Source: Bryobacterales bacterium (GTDB lineage: Bacteria > Acidobacteriota > Terriglobia > Bryobacterales > Bryobacteraceae). From it: a stretch of DNA of 33,482 nt. The stretch lies in assembly GCA_016789745.1 (NCBI GenBank), contig JAEUQF010000223.1, positions 1 through 33,482 of the forward strand, in the 5' to 3' direction. This document shows positions 1 to 7,674 of this stretch, in pieces. How positions within the stretch are numbered: position 1 is the first letter of the stretch; every line of letters begins with the position of its first letter. The notes under the pieces were generated by a model. That model ran no database searches, was not told the origin of the DNA, and worked only from the letters and a program-made list of their open reading frames with translations. Both the position numbers and the translations under genes were made by a program.

Positions 1-328
1 ATACCGCACCTGGTACACGCACGGCTCGGTCCACGGCCTGGGCATCGATGTGCACGACGTCGGCGACCGCAACGGCCAGATGGTGCCCGGCTGGGCCTTC
101 GTCATCGAGCCCGGCATCTACATCCGCCCCGACGGACTGGATTCGCTGCCCAAGACCGCGGAGAACTTGGCGTTCATCGAAAAGGTGAAACCGGCGTTTG
201 AGAAGTACAAGAACATCGCCGTGCGTATTGAGGACTCCTACATCCTTACCGAACAGGGCCTGGAAACACTGTCGAGTAAGGTGCCGCGGACGGTGGAGGA
301 GATCGAGGCATTTCTGAGTAAGCGCTAG
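1..328 (+). CDS. M24 family metallopeptidase (Xaa-Pro peptidase type), C-terminal part
   Basis: The 5' end lies outside the window; the reading frame enters at base 2 and ends with TAG at 326-328. The visible 108 residues carry the late part of a pita-bread (M24) catalytic domain: a HGLGIDVHDV segment, whose His is a metal/substrate ligand in this family, then EPGIY, and a late RIEDS segment whose Glu is a metal ligand. M24 enzymes remove N-terminal residues, often next to proline, with two metal ions; this combination of motifs points to an Xaa-Pro aminopeptidase rather than methionine aminopeptidase. The tail after RIEDSYILTEQG is typical of the family end, so the C-terminus looks intact. 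It converges with the next gene, with 13 bases between the two stop codons. Confidence 0.9.
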   Translation, partial: YRTWYTHGSVHGLGIDVHDVGDRNGQMVPGWAFVIEPGIYIRPDGLDSLPKTAENLAFIEKVKPAFEKYKNIAVRIEDSYILTEQGLETLSSKVPRTVEEIEAFLSKR

Positions 329-341
329 CTCACTGGAGAAC

Positions 342-1169
342 CTATTCTTGTTTCAATACGGATTCGAACTCCGGGCGCTCCTCAAACGGATACCGGACGT
401 AGAGTGCTCGCGCGGCAGTCACGATTCGGCGTAACGACGCCTCAAACTGGTGCGAGATCGCAAGCTCCTGCAAAGCAACACGGGCCAGCACTCGAAGTAT
501 AAGAAAGTGAACCGCAGCGAGCATCTTGAAGCCTTGCGCTTGCGCTTGCTCATCATCGGTTAGGTAGTCCGAGTAGAGCACTTGATCTTCTGAACTAACT
601 TGAAAATCAACCTCCGAGAGAAACTCCGGAGTGAAGTGGACCTTGTAGTCCGAAAGCACGCCAGTGATCGTGGATATCTGCTGGGACATCCGATCGCCAG
701 CGAGACCGTCGAACTTAAGATTCCACGCAGGCGGCTTTATTCCCTCTTGTCGAGCTTGCCATCTCCCCATGCGCTCCGCAAAGCTGACCCACTCCTCCAA
801 ATTCTTTGGATTCTTACGAACCGCAAGGGCTACGCGTGCAGCCTCAAGGGCACGCCGTGAAGATGCGGCAGCATCGTGTGGAACACCGCGGCAGATCGAC
901 GATGCCGAAGAGTATAGAGCCTGATGGCAAACGACAAAAATGCGTGCAAACCCTGGCAGAGTGTGCTCCGCGTTGCGAATCAACTCGTAGGTTGAATCAA
1001 TGGCTGCGATCACATCCGTGAAGAACGAATTGCGCAAAGCATAACTGCTTCTGTTGAACCCGGCGGCCAGATACTCCGTGAAATGTCGCATAGCGGGATT
1101 CGGCGCGGGCAGGGTGACGCTTGGAGTATCCGAACGAGCTTTCTTCGTTCGTTTCAAGTCTCCTCTCAA
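342..1169 (-). CDS. Hypothetical protein, lower-GC orphan after the anti-sigma gene
   Basis: The protein is 275 residues and I do not recognise it with confidence. It looks alpha-helical and soluble, with no signal peptide or clear membrane span. A helix-rich centre (residues about 75-115) faintly recalls DUF5677-like proteins, but this is weak. The start used is a TTG nine bases beyond the stop of the anti-sigma gene, with an AGGGG six bases before it. An ATG at 1091 would remove 26 poorly ordered residues and is a fair alternative. Sampled 60-base lines of this gene run about 47-55% GC against about 62% in a sampled line of the neighbouring anti-sigma gene, so it may have been acquired separately even though it sits as the last gene of the operon-like run. 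Confidence 0.6.
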   Translation of the reverse strand: MRGDLKRTKKARSDTPSVTLPAPNPAMRHFTEYLAAGFNRSSYALRNSFFTDVIAAIDSTYELIRNAEHTLPGFARIFVVCHQALYSSASSICRGVPHDAAASSRRALEAARVALAVRKNPKNLEEWVSFAERMGRWQARQEGIKPPAWNLKFDGLAGDRMSQQISTITGVLSDYKVHFTPEFLSEVDFQVSSEDQVLYSDYLTDDEQAQAQGFKMLAAVHFLILRVLARVALQELAISHQFEASLRRIVTAARALYVRYPFEERPEFESVLKQE

Positions 1170-1178
1170 TCGTTGCCC

Positions 1179-1928
1179 CTACAGCCCCGCCGCAAACAAC
1201 GGCTGCGTCGTCGGCCCCGTCGACCCCGCCTCCGGCTCCAACGTCACCGCAATCGTCGCATCCAGCGGTACCGGACCACCCTGGAAATGCACCGCATTCC
1301 CACTCGCATCCGTCTGGAACAACCCGCCCGACTGCGGCGGAGTCCGGTCCTTCTTGATGATCCACATCTGGTAAATCCGCCCCGCCGGTGCCGGCGGCAG
1401 ATTTCCCGCAATCAACAACACCCCCCGATTCGCATTCAGCAGAATCCGACCCTTCGGAGGCTTCGGATCGCGCGGGCCGAACGTCACCATCCGCGTCTCG
1501 GGCGCATTCAAAAAACTCAACACCTGGCGGGCGCGCGTCAGCTCGGCATTCGTCTCCGCAGCCTGCCGGAGCGTTCGCTGCATGTCGGCCCGCGCCGCCG
1601 TCAGTTGCCCGTCGCGCTCCTGCAGTTGGGTTCCCAGATAGATGGTCACCACCCCCAGAGCCGCCGCCATCGCGCCCACCAGGCCCACCCAACCCCAATT
1701 GCGTTCCACCACGCCAACGCTGCCCAGCACGCGCGTGCGCAGGCTCTTCGGCGGGTCCACCAGCGGCGTGGCCCCAAGCAGCATCGCGTTGGTTTCCATG
1801 GCTCGCTTCAACTTCTCCTGCGCTCCCCGATCGCCCGACCGCAGCAACTCCTCTACCCGCGAACGCTCGGGCTCCTCCAGCACACCTAACGCATATAACT
1901 CGTAAAGGAGATCGTCGTCGTTGCTCAT
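1179..1928 (-). CDS. Anti-sigma factor, RskA type, membrane-anchored
   Basis: This 249-residue protein should hold the adjacent ECF sigma factor inactive at the inner membrane. The N-terminal 70 residues match the short helical sigma-binding region of RskA-like proteins (LYELYALGVLEEPERSRVEELL); no zinc-binding HxxxCxxC is present, as expected for this subfamily. One membrane span follows at about residues 78-100, then a Gln/Arg/Ala-rich coiled coil (about 102-140), then an extracytoplasmic RskA domain with YQMWIIKK and a Pro/Gly-rich end. The ATG overlaps the sigma stop as ATGA at 1925-1928, which indicates coupled translation and matched amounts of the two proteins. The signal relieving inhibition cannot be read from sequence. 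Confidence 0.88.
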   Translation of the reverse strand: MSNDDDLLYELYALGVLEEPERSRVEELLRSGDRGAQEKLKRAMETNAMLLGATPLVDPPKSLRTRVLGSVGVVERNWGWVGLVGAMAAALGVVTIYLGTQLQERDGQLTAARADMQRTLRQAAETNAELTRARQVLSFLNAPETRMVTFGPRDPKPPKGRILLNANRGVLLIAGNLPPAPAGRIYQMWIIKKDRTPPQSGGLFQTDASGNAVHFQGGPVPLDATIAVTLEPEAGSTGPTTQPLFAAGL

Positions 1929-2515
1929 GTCGACACCTCCTCCAGTTCATTGCGCAGGATCTTCAACGCCGTACGCACCCACGTCTTCACCGTTCCCAGC
2001 GGCTGGTGCATACGGTCGGCCATCTCGGTCTGCGAAAGGCCTTCATAATAGGCCATCTCGATCACGACGCGCTGGTTCGGCGTCAGCTTGCGAATGGCGT
2101 CCCGCAGTACGCGCGCACGATCCGAGTTCAGAATGTCTCGTTCCAGATCCGCGTACGACGAGGGGTTCTCCAACTCCGGCTCGAACGTGGTGCTCTTCTG
2201 CGCGTTGCGCGCCTCCACCGAACGCACATAATCAATCGCGCGATTGCGGGCCACGGTCAGCACCCACGGTCCCAGCGCGCCGCGGTCCTGCTCGAAAAAC
2301 TGGGCGCGGTTCCAGATGCGCAGAAAGGTCTCCTGCGCCAGGTCCTCGGCCGTGCCGGCCTCCTTCACCACGCGTAGGATGACGGAGTACACCAGCTTGC
2401 CGTAACGCTTGTAGAGGTCGGCCATGGCGCTGGGGTCCCTGCGCTTCAGCCTGCCGATGAGCTCGTCCTCCGAGCGTGCATCGAAGGCCGCGAACAGGAA
2501 CGTCAGCAGCCACAT
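1925..2515 (-). CDS. RNA polymerase ECF sigma factor (SigK-like)
   Basis: The 196-residue protein has the two-domain ECF layout. Region 2 (about residues 20-90) contains AMADLYKRYGKLVYSV, AEDLAQETFLRIW and WVLTVARNRAIDYVR for core binding and -10 recognition. Region 4 (about 140-190) contains LTPNQRVVIEMAYYEGLSQ and the helix-turn-helix GTVKTWVRTALK for -35 recognition. Its partner is the RskA-type protein encoded immediately downstream, a known pairing. The ATG at 2515 shares a base with the stop of the DUF1501 gene (TGATG), and an AAGGAA lies about ten bases before it inside that gene, so translation is probably coupled to the DUF1501 gene. An ECF factor co-translated with DUF1549/DUF1501 genes suggests that it controls, or senses, their process. 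Confidence 0.93.
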   Translation of the reverse strand: MWLLTFLFAAFDARSEDELIGRLKRRDPSAMADLYKRYGKLVYSVILRVVKEAGTAEDLAQETFLRIWNRAQFFEQDRGALGPWVLTVARNRAIDYVRSVEARNAQKSTTFEPELENPSSYADLERDILNSDRARVLRDAIRKLTPNQRVVIEMAYYEGLSQTEMADRMHQPLGTVKTWVRTALKILRNELEEVST

Positions 2516-3939
2516 CAGACGAACAGTTCCTTAATGAGCTTGCCACCGTTGATGGTGGGGCGCTCGGCCCGGCCGTTGTGCAGATGCGTCAACCGCGTAT
2601 GGTTCAAGCCCAGCAAATGTAGAATCGTCGCGTGAATATCGTGGACGTGGTACGGCGCTTCCACCGCGCGCAGCCCGATCTCGTCGGTGGTCCCGACGGT
2701 CTGCCCCGTCTTGATACCCGCGCCTGCCATGAAGATCGTAAAGCCCCAGGGATTGTGATCGCGACCGTCGCCCTTTTCGTTGAACGGCGTCCGGCCGAAC
2801 TCACCGCCCCACACCACCAGAGTATCCTTCAAAAGCCCGCGAGCCTTCAAGTCGGCCAGCAGCCCGGCAATGGGCTTATCGGATACCCGGCACCACTTGG
2901 AATGATTCCCTTCGATGTTGTTATGCGCGTCCCAGCCGCTGCCGGACCCGCAGTAAAGCTCCACGAACCGCACCCCGCGCTCCACCAGCCTTCGGGCCAT
3001 CAGGCAGTTGCGCCCAAACGACTCCAGATCCGGATCATCCATGCCATACAGTTTGCGGGTCGCTTCCGACTCCTTTGTCAAATCGACAGCTTCCGGCCCC
3101 GTCGCCTGCATCTGATAGGCAAGCTCATAGGAACGCACGCGCGCGTCGAGGTCGGAATCATCCTGCTTATCGACGGCCCAGCGCTCGTTCAACTCCTTCA
3201 GAAAATCCAGCTTGCTGCGTTGCTGCTCGCGCGATACACCCTTCGGATTCTTCAAATGCAGAATCGGCGTATCGCCGGTGCGGAACTGCGTCCCCTGGAA
3301 CGTGGCCGGCAGGAATCCCGAACTCCAATTCTTCGGCCCGCCGATGACTTCCTTATCATCCAGCAGCACCACGAACGTCGGCAGATTCCGATTCGCCGCG
3401 CCCAAACCATACGTCACCCACGCGCCCATCGACGGCCGGCCCGCCAGGATATCGCCCGTGTTCATCTGGCACACCGAGCCGACATGGTTCAACCCATCAG
3501 CCTGGCAGGAGCGAATCACCGCCAGATCATCCACGTGTTCCGCGATGTGCGGATACCAGTCTGACACCCACAGCCCGCTCTTTCCGTATTGCTTCCACTT
3601 CCGAGGCGCCGCCATGAGAGTGTTGTTCGCCGTCCCCATCGCCGTGATGGGCCGCCCGAACGACTCCGGCATCGGCTTGCCGTGCAGCTTGTCCAACGCT
3701 GGCTTTGGATCGAACAGGTCGATGTGGCTCGGCCCGCCTTCCATGAACAGCCAGATCACCGACTTCGCCCTCGGCTCATGATGCGGAGGCTTCGACGCCA
3801 TTGGATCGGCTTTGCCCGCACCCTTGGCTTCTTCCGCGGCCAGTGCGCCCAACGCCAGCGCCGCCAGTCCGCTTCCCGCCTGCGTGAAGAACTCGCGTCT
3901 CGATCTTACGTTCCAGTGATGGCCGAGTTTGTGCAGCAT
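2515..3939 (-). CDS. DUF1501 family exported protein
   Basis: DUF1501 proteins belong to the alkaline phosphatase/sulfatase fold group but mostly lack an assigned reaction. This 474-residue copy begins with a Tat-like leader: SRREFF at residues 13-18, then a Gly/Ala/Leu stretch to about residue 35, so export in folded form is likely. Family motifs are visible: WLFMEGGPSHIDLFDPKP near residue 65, GWDAHNN in the second half, and GEFGRTPF followed by GRDHNPWGF near the C-terminus, with Asp and His residues that could bind metal. The gene lies 13 bases after a DUF1549/DUF1553 gene, the pairing that is characteristic of this family in Planctomycetes, Verrucomicrobia and Acidobacteria. Its stop overlaps the sigma factor start. 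The substrate is unknown. Confidence 0.9.
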   Translation of the reverse strand: MLHKLGHHWNVRSRREFFTQAGSGLAALALGALAAEEAKGAGKADPMASKPPHHEPRAKSVIWLFMEGGPSHIDLFDPKPALDKLHGKPMPESFGRPITAMGTANNTLMAAPRKWKQYGKSGLWVSDWYPHIAEHVDDLAVIRSCQADGLNHVGSVCQMNTGDILAGRPSMGAWVTYGLGAANRNLPTFVVLLDDKEVIGGPKNWSSGFLPATFQGTQFRTGDTPILHLKNPKGVSREQQRSKLDFLKELNERWAVDKQDDSDLDARVRSYELAYQMQATGPEAVDLTKESEATRKLYGMDDPDLESFGRNCLMARRLVERGVRFVELYCGSGSGWDAHNNIEGNHSKWCRVSDKPIAGLLADLKARGLLKDTLVVWGGEFGRTPFNEKGDGRDHNPWGFTIFMAGAGIKTGQTVGTTDEIGLRAVEAPYHVHDIHATILHLLGLNHTRLTHLHNGRAERPTINGGKLIKELFV

Positions 3940-3952
3940 GGCAGTGCGCTCC

Positions 3953-6157
3953 CTAATTCATGTACACAAATTCGTTCGAGTTCAGCAGCATGTGGCACAG
4001 GTCCACGAAGGCCGCCTGTTCACTGCCCGCCACCGGCTGATGCCGCTGCAGGAATGCGACTGCCGCCGCCGTCTCCTCCGCCTTCGGCGCGCGCGAGTAC
4101 ACCAGCCGGTAAGCCCGCTCCACGCGCGATTCCGCCGACATGCCGGCGTCGTTGCCGGCGCGTTTGGCCAACGCCCGCGACCAGTCCAGCACCAGCTCAT
4201 TATTCAGCAGGTCTAGCGCCTGGCCAGCGGTCACGGTGTTGTTCCGGCGCGCGCAGCTTTCATGGGTATCCGGCATGTCGAATGCCTCAAACATCGGATA
4301 CCTGGTGTTGCGCCTCACGAAAATATATACGGAACGGCGACTGGCTTCGGATGTATCTTCGTCCTTTTTCCAGCCGCCGCGCGTGATCACGCCCGGAGGC
4401 AACGGGGGGTACACGCCCGGACCGCCCATCTTGCCATTCAGGGTTCCGCTCACCGCCAGCATGGCATCGCGAATGGTTTCCCCTTCCAGACGCCGCCGCG
4501 TGAAGCGCCACACCAGCTTGTTCTCCGGATCCGTCTTCGCGGCCTCGGCATTGTAGTCAGACGACTGCTGATACGCGTTCGACAACAGAATGGCACGATG
4601 CAGCTTCTTCAGGCTCCAGCCGTTCTCAATGAACGTAGCGGTCAGGTAATCCAGCAGTTCCGGATGGCTGGGGCGCTCGCCCATCACCCCGAAATCGCTG
4701 GGCGTGCCCGACAGCCCGCGGCCAAAATGATAGTGCCAGACGCGATTCACCATCACGCGCGCGGTAAGCGGGTTCTTCGGATCGGCCAGCCAGTTGGCCA
4801 GCGCGCTGCGGCGGCCGCTGGTATGCGATCCCGCCGGCTTCACAATCTTCGCCGGCGCCGGATCGAGAATGCTCAGAAAACCTGGCTCAACTTCATACTG
4901 CGGCACCGCATAGTTGCCGACAGCCAGCACATGCGTCTTCGGCGACTCGCTCGCGTTATCCACCATGGACTGCGCCAGCGGCAAATCCGCCGGCTTGCTG
5001 TCGTTGAACTTCGCCAGCTCTGCCTGCAGCTCCTTATAGCGCTTCGCCGCATCGCCCTTCAGCTTCTTCGCCACGTCAACGTCGGAGTACTCGATCTGCG
5101 GCTTGGCCTTGTAGTACATGTGCCACTGGATGGGCGTGCGCTTGTCCGCGGCCGTCGTGATGGATTCCTGGATTTCCGGCGGGAACTTGTCGAAGCCGTC
5201 TTTCCACATGGTCTGACGCATCGGAGCCAGCACCTTGGCCATCTCGTCGCGGACGGGCTTGGTCTTCTCCTCCCAGATGGCGAGCTGCTTCTCATAAGCG
5301 GCACGCTCGGTGGCCGACACCAGCGCCGCGCCATCTTCAATGCGCGTGTTGGCGAAGAAGGCCTGCAGACGGTAGTAGTCCTTGTGCAGAATGGCGTCGA
5401 ACTTGTGGTCGTGGCACTTGGCGCAGCCCATCGTCAGACCCATGAACGTGGACCCCACCACATCGGTGATGTCGAACATCAACTCCTGGCGCCGTTGCAT
5501 CAGGTTGCGGGCGTTGTACTCGTCGGGAAAATGGCGGTTGAAGCCGGTGGCGACCAAGGCCTGCGGATCATTCGGATACAGCTCATCGCCGGCAATCTGC
5601 TCTTTGATAAAGCGATCGTAAGGCTTGTCCTCATTGAAGGACTGAATCACGTAGTCGCGGTACCGCCAGATATTCGGGCGTGTGTCGTCGGCCTTAAACC
5701 CATCCGAATCGGCATAACGGGCCAAATCCAGCCAATGGCGCGCCCAGCGTTCCCCATAGTGCTTCGATGCCAGCAGCCGATCGACCACCTTCGCCCACGC
5801 TTCGGGCGAGTTGTCGGAGACAAAGGCCTGCACGTCTTCCGGCGTAGGCGGGAGGCCCGTCAAATCCAGCGAAACACGCCGCAATAACGTGACTTTATCG
5901 GCACGCGGATTCGACGGCAAAGCCTTGGCTTCCAGCTTCGACTGCACGAACGCGTCGATTTCGTTCGCTACCAGGTGCTTGCGAGTCACCACCGGCACCG
6001 CAGGCTTGGTGACCGGCTGGAACGCCCACCAGCGCCGCTGCATCGCCGTGAACTCTTTCTGTTTCGGCTCCGTGCCGGTTGTAGAAGCCGCCACCAGCAG
6101 TCCAACCGGAACTGCTAAACCACACACTACGAAGAGCTTACTGCGCGTCCGCGACAT
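3953..6157 (-). CDS. DUF1549/DUF1553 (planctomycete-type cytochrome-associated) protein
   Basis: A 734-residue exported protein with an uncleaved or cleavable N-terminal hydrophobic leader (about residues 8-26). DUF1549 covers about residues 65-270 (RRVSLDLTGLPPTPEDV, GERWARHWLDLARYADSDG) and ends in CAKCHDHK, whose C245-x-x-C248-H249 is a c-type heme-binding signature. DUF1553 fills the C-terminal half (NWLADPKNPLTARVMVNRVWHYHFGRG, LLNNELV). The separate N-terminal cytochrome domain found in many relatives is absent. Together with the DUF1501 protein encoded downstream it probably forms an envelope redox or polymer-processing pair, but the reaction is not known. No clear Shine-Dalgarno precedes the ATG; an extended -10-like element ends six bases upstream. 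Confidence 0.92.
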   Translation of the reverse strand: MSRTRSKLFVVCGLAVPVGLLVAASTTGTEPKQKEFTAMQRRWWAFQPVTKPAVPVVTRKHLVANEIDAFVQSKLEAKALPSNPRADKVTLLRRVSLDLTGLPPTPEDVQAFVSDNSPEAWAKVVDRLLASKHYGERWARHWLDLARYADSDGFKADDTRPNIWRYRDYVIQSFNEDKPYDRFIKEQIAGDELYPNDPQALVATGFNRHFPDEYNARNLMQRRQELMFDITDVVGSTFMGLTMGCAKCHDHKFDAILHKDYYRLQAFFANTRIEDGAALVSATERAAYEKQLAIWEEKTKPVRDEMAKVLAPMRQTMWKDGFDKFPPEIQESITTAADKRTPIQWHMYYKAKPQIEYSDVDVAKKLKGDAAKRYKELQAELAKFNDSKPADLPLAQSMVDNASESPKTHVLAVGNYAVPQYEVEPGFLSILDPAPAKIVKPAGSHTSGRRSALANWLADPKNPLTARVMVNRVWHYHFGRGLSGTPSDFGVMGERPSHPELLDYLTATFIENGWSLKKLHRAILLSNAYQQSSDYNAEAAKTDPENKLVWRFTRRRLEGETIRDAMLAVSGTLNGKMGGPGVYPPLPPGVITRGGWKKDEDTSEASRRSVYIFVRRNTRYPMFEAFDMPDTHESCARRNNTVTAGQALDLLNNELVLDWSRALAKRAGNDAGMSAESRVERAYRLVYSRAPKAEETAAAVAFLQRHQPVAGSEQAAFVDLCHMLLNSNEFVYMN

Positions 6158-6163
6158 GCCGCC

Positions 6164-6172
6164 AGCATATCA
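6164..6172 (-). promoter_or_regulatory. Candidate extended -10 promoter element for the DUF1549-sigma operon
   Basis: Read on the minus strand the bases are TGATATGCT, that is TG, one base, then TATGCT (four matches to TATAAT). The box ends six bases before the ATG at 6157, placing the transcript start at or within a base or two of the start codon. No good -35 lies 17 bases further upstream, which fits an extended -10 promoter. If real, the mRNA would be leaderless. This is a pattern match only. Confidence 0.35.
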
Positions 6173-6237
6173 CACCGAAACGTTACAGAGCCGCGCCCGG
6201 CAGGGATTACGCGGGCCGCCCAGTTATCTTCCGATGT

Positions 6238-6279
6238 CTTCTCTGCGTCCTCTGCGGCTCTGCGCGCGATTTTCCGGAA
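6238..6279. repeat. Dispersed CTCTGCG-type repeat, copy A
   Basis: A 42-base element in the gap between the two DUF1549/DUF1501 pairs, built around CTTCTCTGCGTCCTCTGCGG and ending CGATTTTCCGGAA. A second copy at 15162-15203 in the same orientation matches at 36 of 42 positions. Similar CGCAGAG/CTCTGCG elements are, from memory, scattered through intergenic DNA of many bacterial phyla; their function is not established. The flanks of the two copies do not align, so the element itself is the repeated unit. Confidence 0.7.
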
Positions 6280-6317
6280 ACGTTTGCCGCCCGTCTTCAA
6301 CGCAGCGGTTGCCCGGA

Positions 6318-7670
6318 CTACGTATACAAATCCGTCATCTCCCGGAAATTCACCACCCGCGTACCCGCCGCCGGATCGACGTACACAAAGTCCCGCCCCG
6401 AAGGCATCTTCGTAATCCGCTTCGTCCAATCAATACCCAGCGCGCTATAAATCGTGGCGCAGACATCCTCCGTATACAGAGGCCGATTCCCCGACCACCC
6501 GAACTTCGTAATCTTCGCCGCCTGCTCGTCCGTCTCCCCGTACAGCCGTCCGCCCTTCACTCCAGCCCCGGCGAACACCGCAAACATCGTGTCGGCATAA
6601 TGTTCCCGCCCGGCCAAAGGCGTCAATTCCCCCGGCGTGCGCCCAAACTCGCCCATCAGCACCACCAGCGTCGAATCGAATAGATTTAGCCGTTTCAGAT
6701 CATGGATCAGCGCCGCGAAAGCCGGGTCCAGGTCCCCGCAGGTCTTATACAACCCGCCTTTGCCGTCCTTGCCGTAGATGGTGCCGTGGTGATCCCAGCC
6801 CGGCTGCGTCACCAGCAGGAACCGCGCCCCGGCATCGGCGGCCACCATGTTCCGCGCGATGATGCACGCATCGCCAAAGGGCGTCCCCCCATAAGCCGCA
6901 TGATCCGCCGGAGCCACCTTCATCACTTCGGAAATCCGCGGGTGCGTCAGCATCTTGTTCACCGCGCGTCCAAAGCTCTCAAACTGCCGCATGCCCTGCG
7001 CCGCATGGTCGTCCAACTCGTGCCGCGACGTATCCATGCGGTTCAGCATTTCCCATCGCCGCTTGTACCGCGCCTGCTCATTTGCATCCAAGACGAACGG
7101 CAGATTCCCATCCCGCAGGTCCATCGTCAGCGGGGAACAGTCCGACGGCAGCGCTCCTTCGGTCTGCAACGGCCCGTACATCGTGCTCGACTCGTAATTC
7201 ATCGACACGAACGGCGGCAGGAAGTCCGCGGAGCGCTTCTTATCCAGATACTCATAGGCGATCACCGACCCCATGGCCGGCGATTCCTTCACCCGCGCCG
7301 CGCTCACCGCATGGCCCGTCTGCAGGTAATACTGCCCGCGCGAATGCACCGTCTCCCAGGCCTGCGCCGACCGCACCACCGCCAAGTCCCCCAGAATCCC
7401 CGCGGTCTTCGGCAACAGCCCATACGGGAACTGATACCCCTGCGGCGTCATCTTCACGTCGCGGTTCTCCGGCGCCCACTTGCCGAACTTCACGTCGAAC
7501 ATGTCCATCTGCGACGGACCGCCCTGCAGGTTCAGGAAGATCACCGCCTTCGCGTTGCCGCGCGGCGTCACTCGTCCCTGCGCTTTGGCGCGGCCCAGGA
7601 TGGGGTCCACATCCAGACCAAGGATGGACAATCCACCCAGCTTCAATAACGACCGGCGGTTCAGTTGCAT
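6318..7670 (-). CDS. DUF1501 family exported protein (second copy)
   Basis: A 450-residue DUF1501 protein, clearly diverged from the copy at 2515-3939. It starts with NRRSLLKLGG at residues 4-13, a Tat-like twin-arginine leader of about 30 residues. The family core is visible as FLNLQGGPSQMDMFDVK near residue 45, GWDHHG about two-thirds along, and MGEFGRTPGE followed by GREHYADT near the C-terminus. These Asp/His residues sit where alkaline-phosphatase-fold proteins bind metal, but no catalytic Ser/Thr or activity can be assigned. It follows a DUF1549 gene with only four bases between them, so the two are almost certainly co-transcribed and act together outside the cytoplasm. Confidence 0.9.
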   Translation of the reverse strand: MQLNRRSLLKLGGLSILGLDVDPILGRAKAQGRVTPRGNAKAVIFLNLQGGPSQMDMFDVKFGKWAPENRDVKMTPQGYQFPYGLLPKTAGILGDLAVVRSAQAWETVHSRGQYYLQTGHAVSAARVKESPAMGSVIAYEYLDKKRSADFLPPFVSMNYESSTMYGPLQTEGALPSDCSPLTMDLRDGNLPFVLDANEQARYKRRWEMLNRMDTSRHELDDHAAQGMRQFESFGRAVNKMLTHPRISEVMKVAPADHAAYGGTPFGDACIIARNMVAADAGARFLLVTQPGWDHHGTIYGKDGKGGLYKTCGDLDPAFAALIHDLKRLNLFDSTLVVLMGEFGRTPGELTPLAGREHYADTMFAVFAGAGVKGGRLYGETDEQAAKITKFGWSGNRPLYTEDVCATIYSALGIDWTKRITKMPSGRDFVYVDPAAGTRVVNFREMTDLYT

Positions 7671-7674
7671 CGCT

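Noticed and set aside
1388..2377. Long plus-strand open frame opposite the anti-sigma and sigma genes
   Set aside because: It is Pro/Arg/Ser-rich with no family motif, and lies exactly antisense to two well-supported genes; typical of high-GC antisense frames.
4262..5887. 541-codon plus-strand open frame opposite the DUF1549/DUF1553 gene
   Set aside because: Composition rich in His, Arg, Leu and Gln with no motifs; the minus frame carries DUF1549, CXXCH and DUF1553 signatures.
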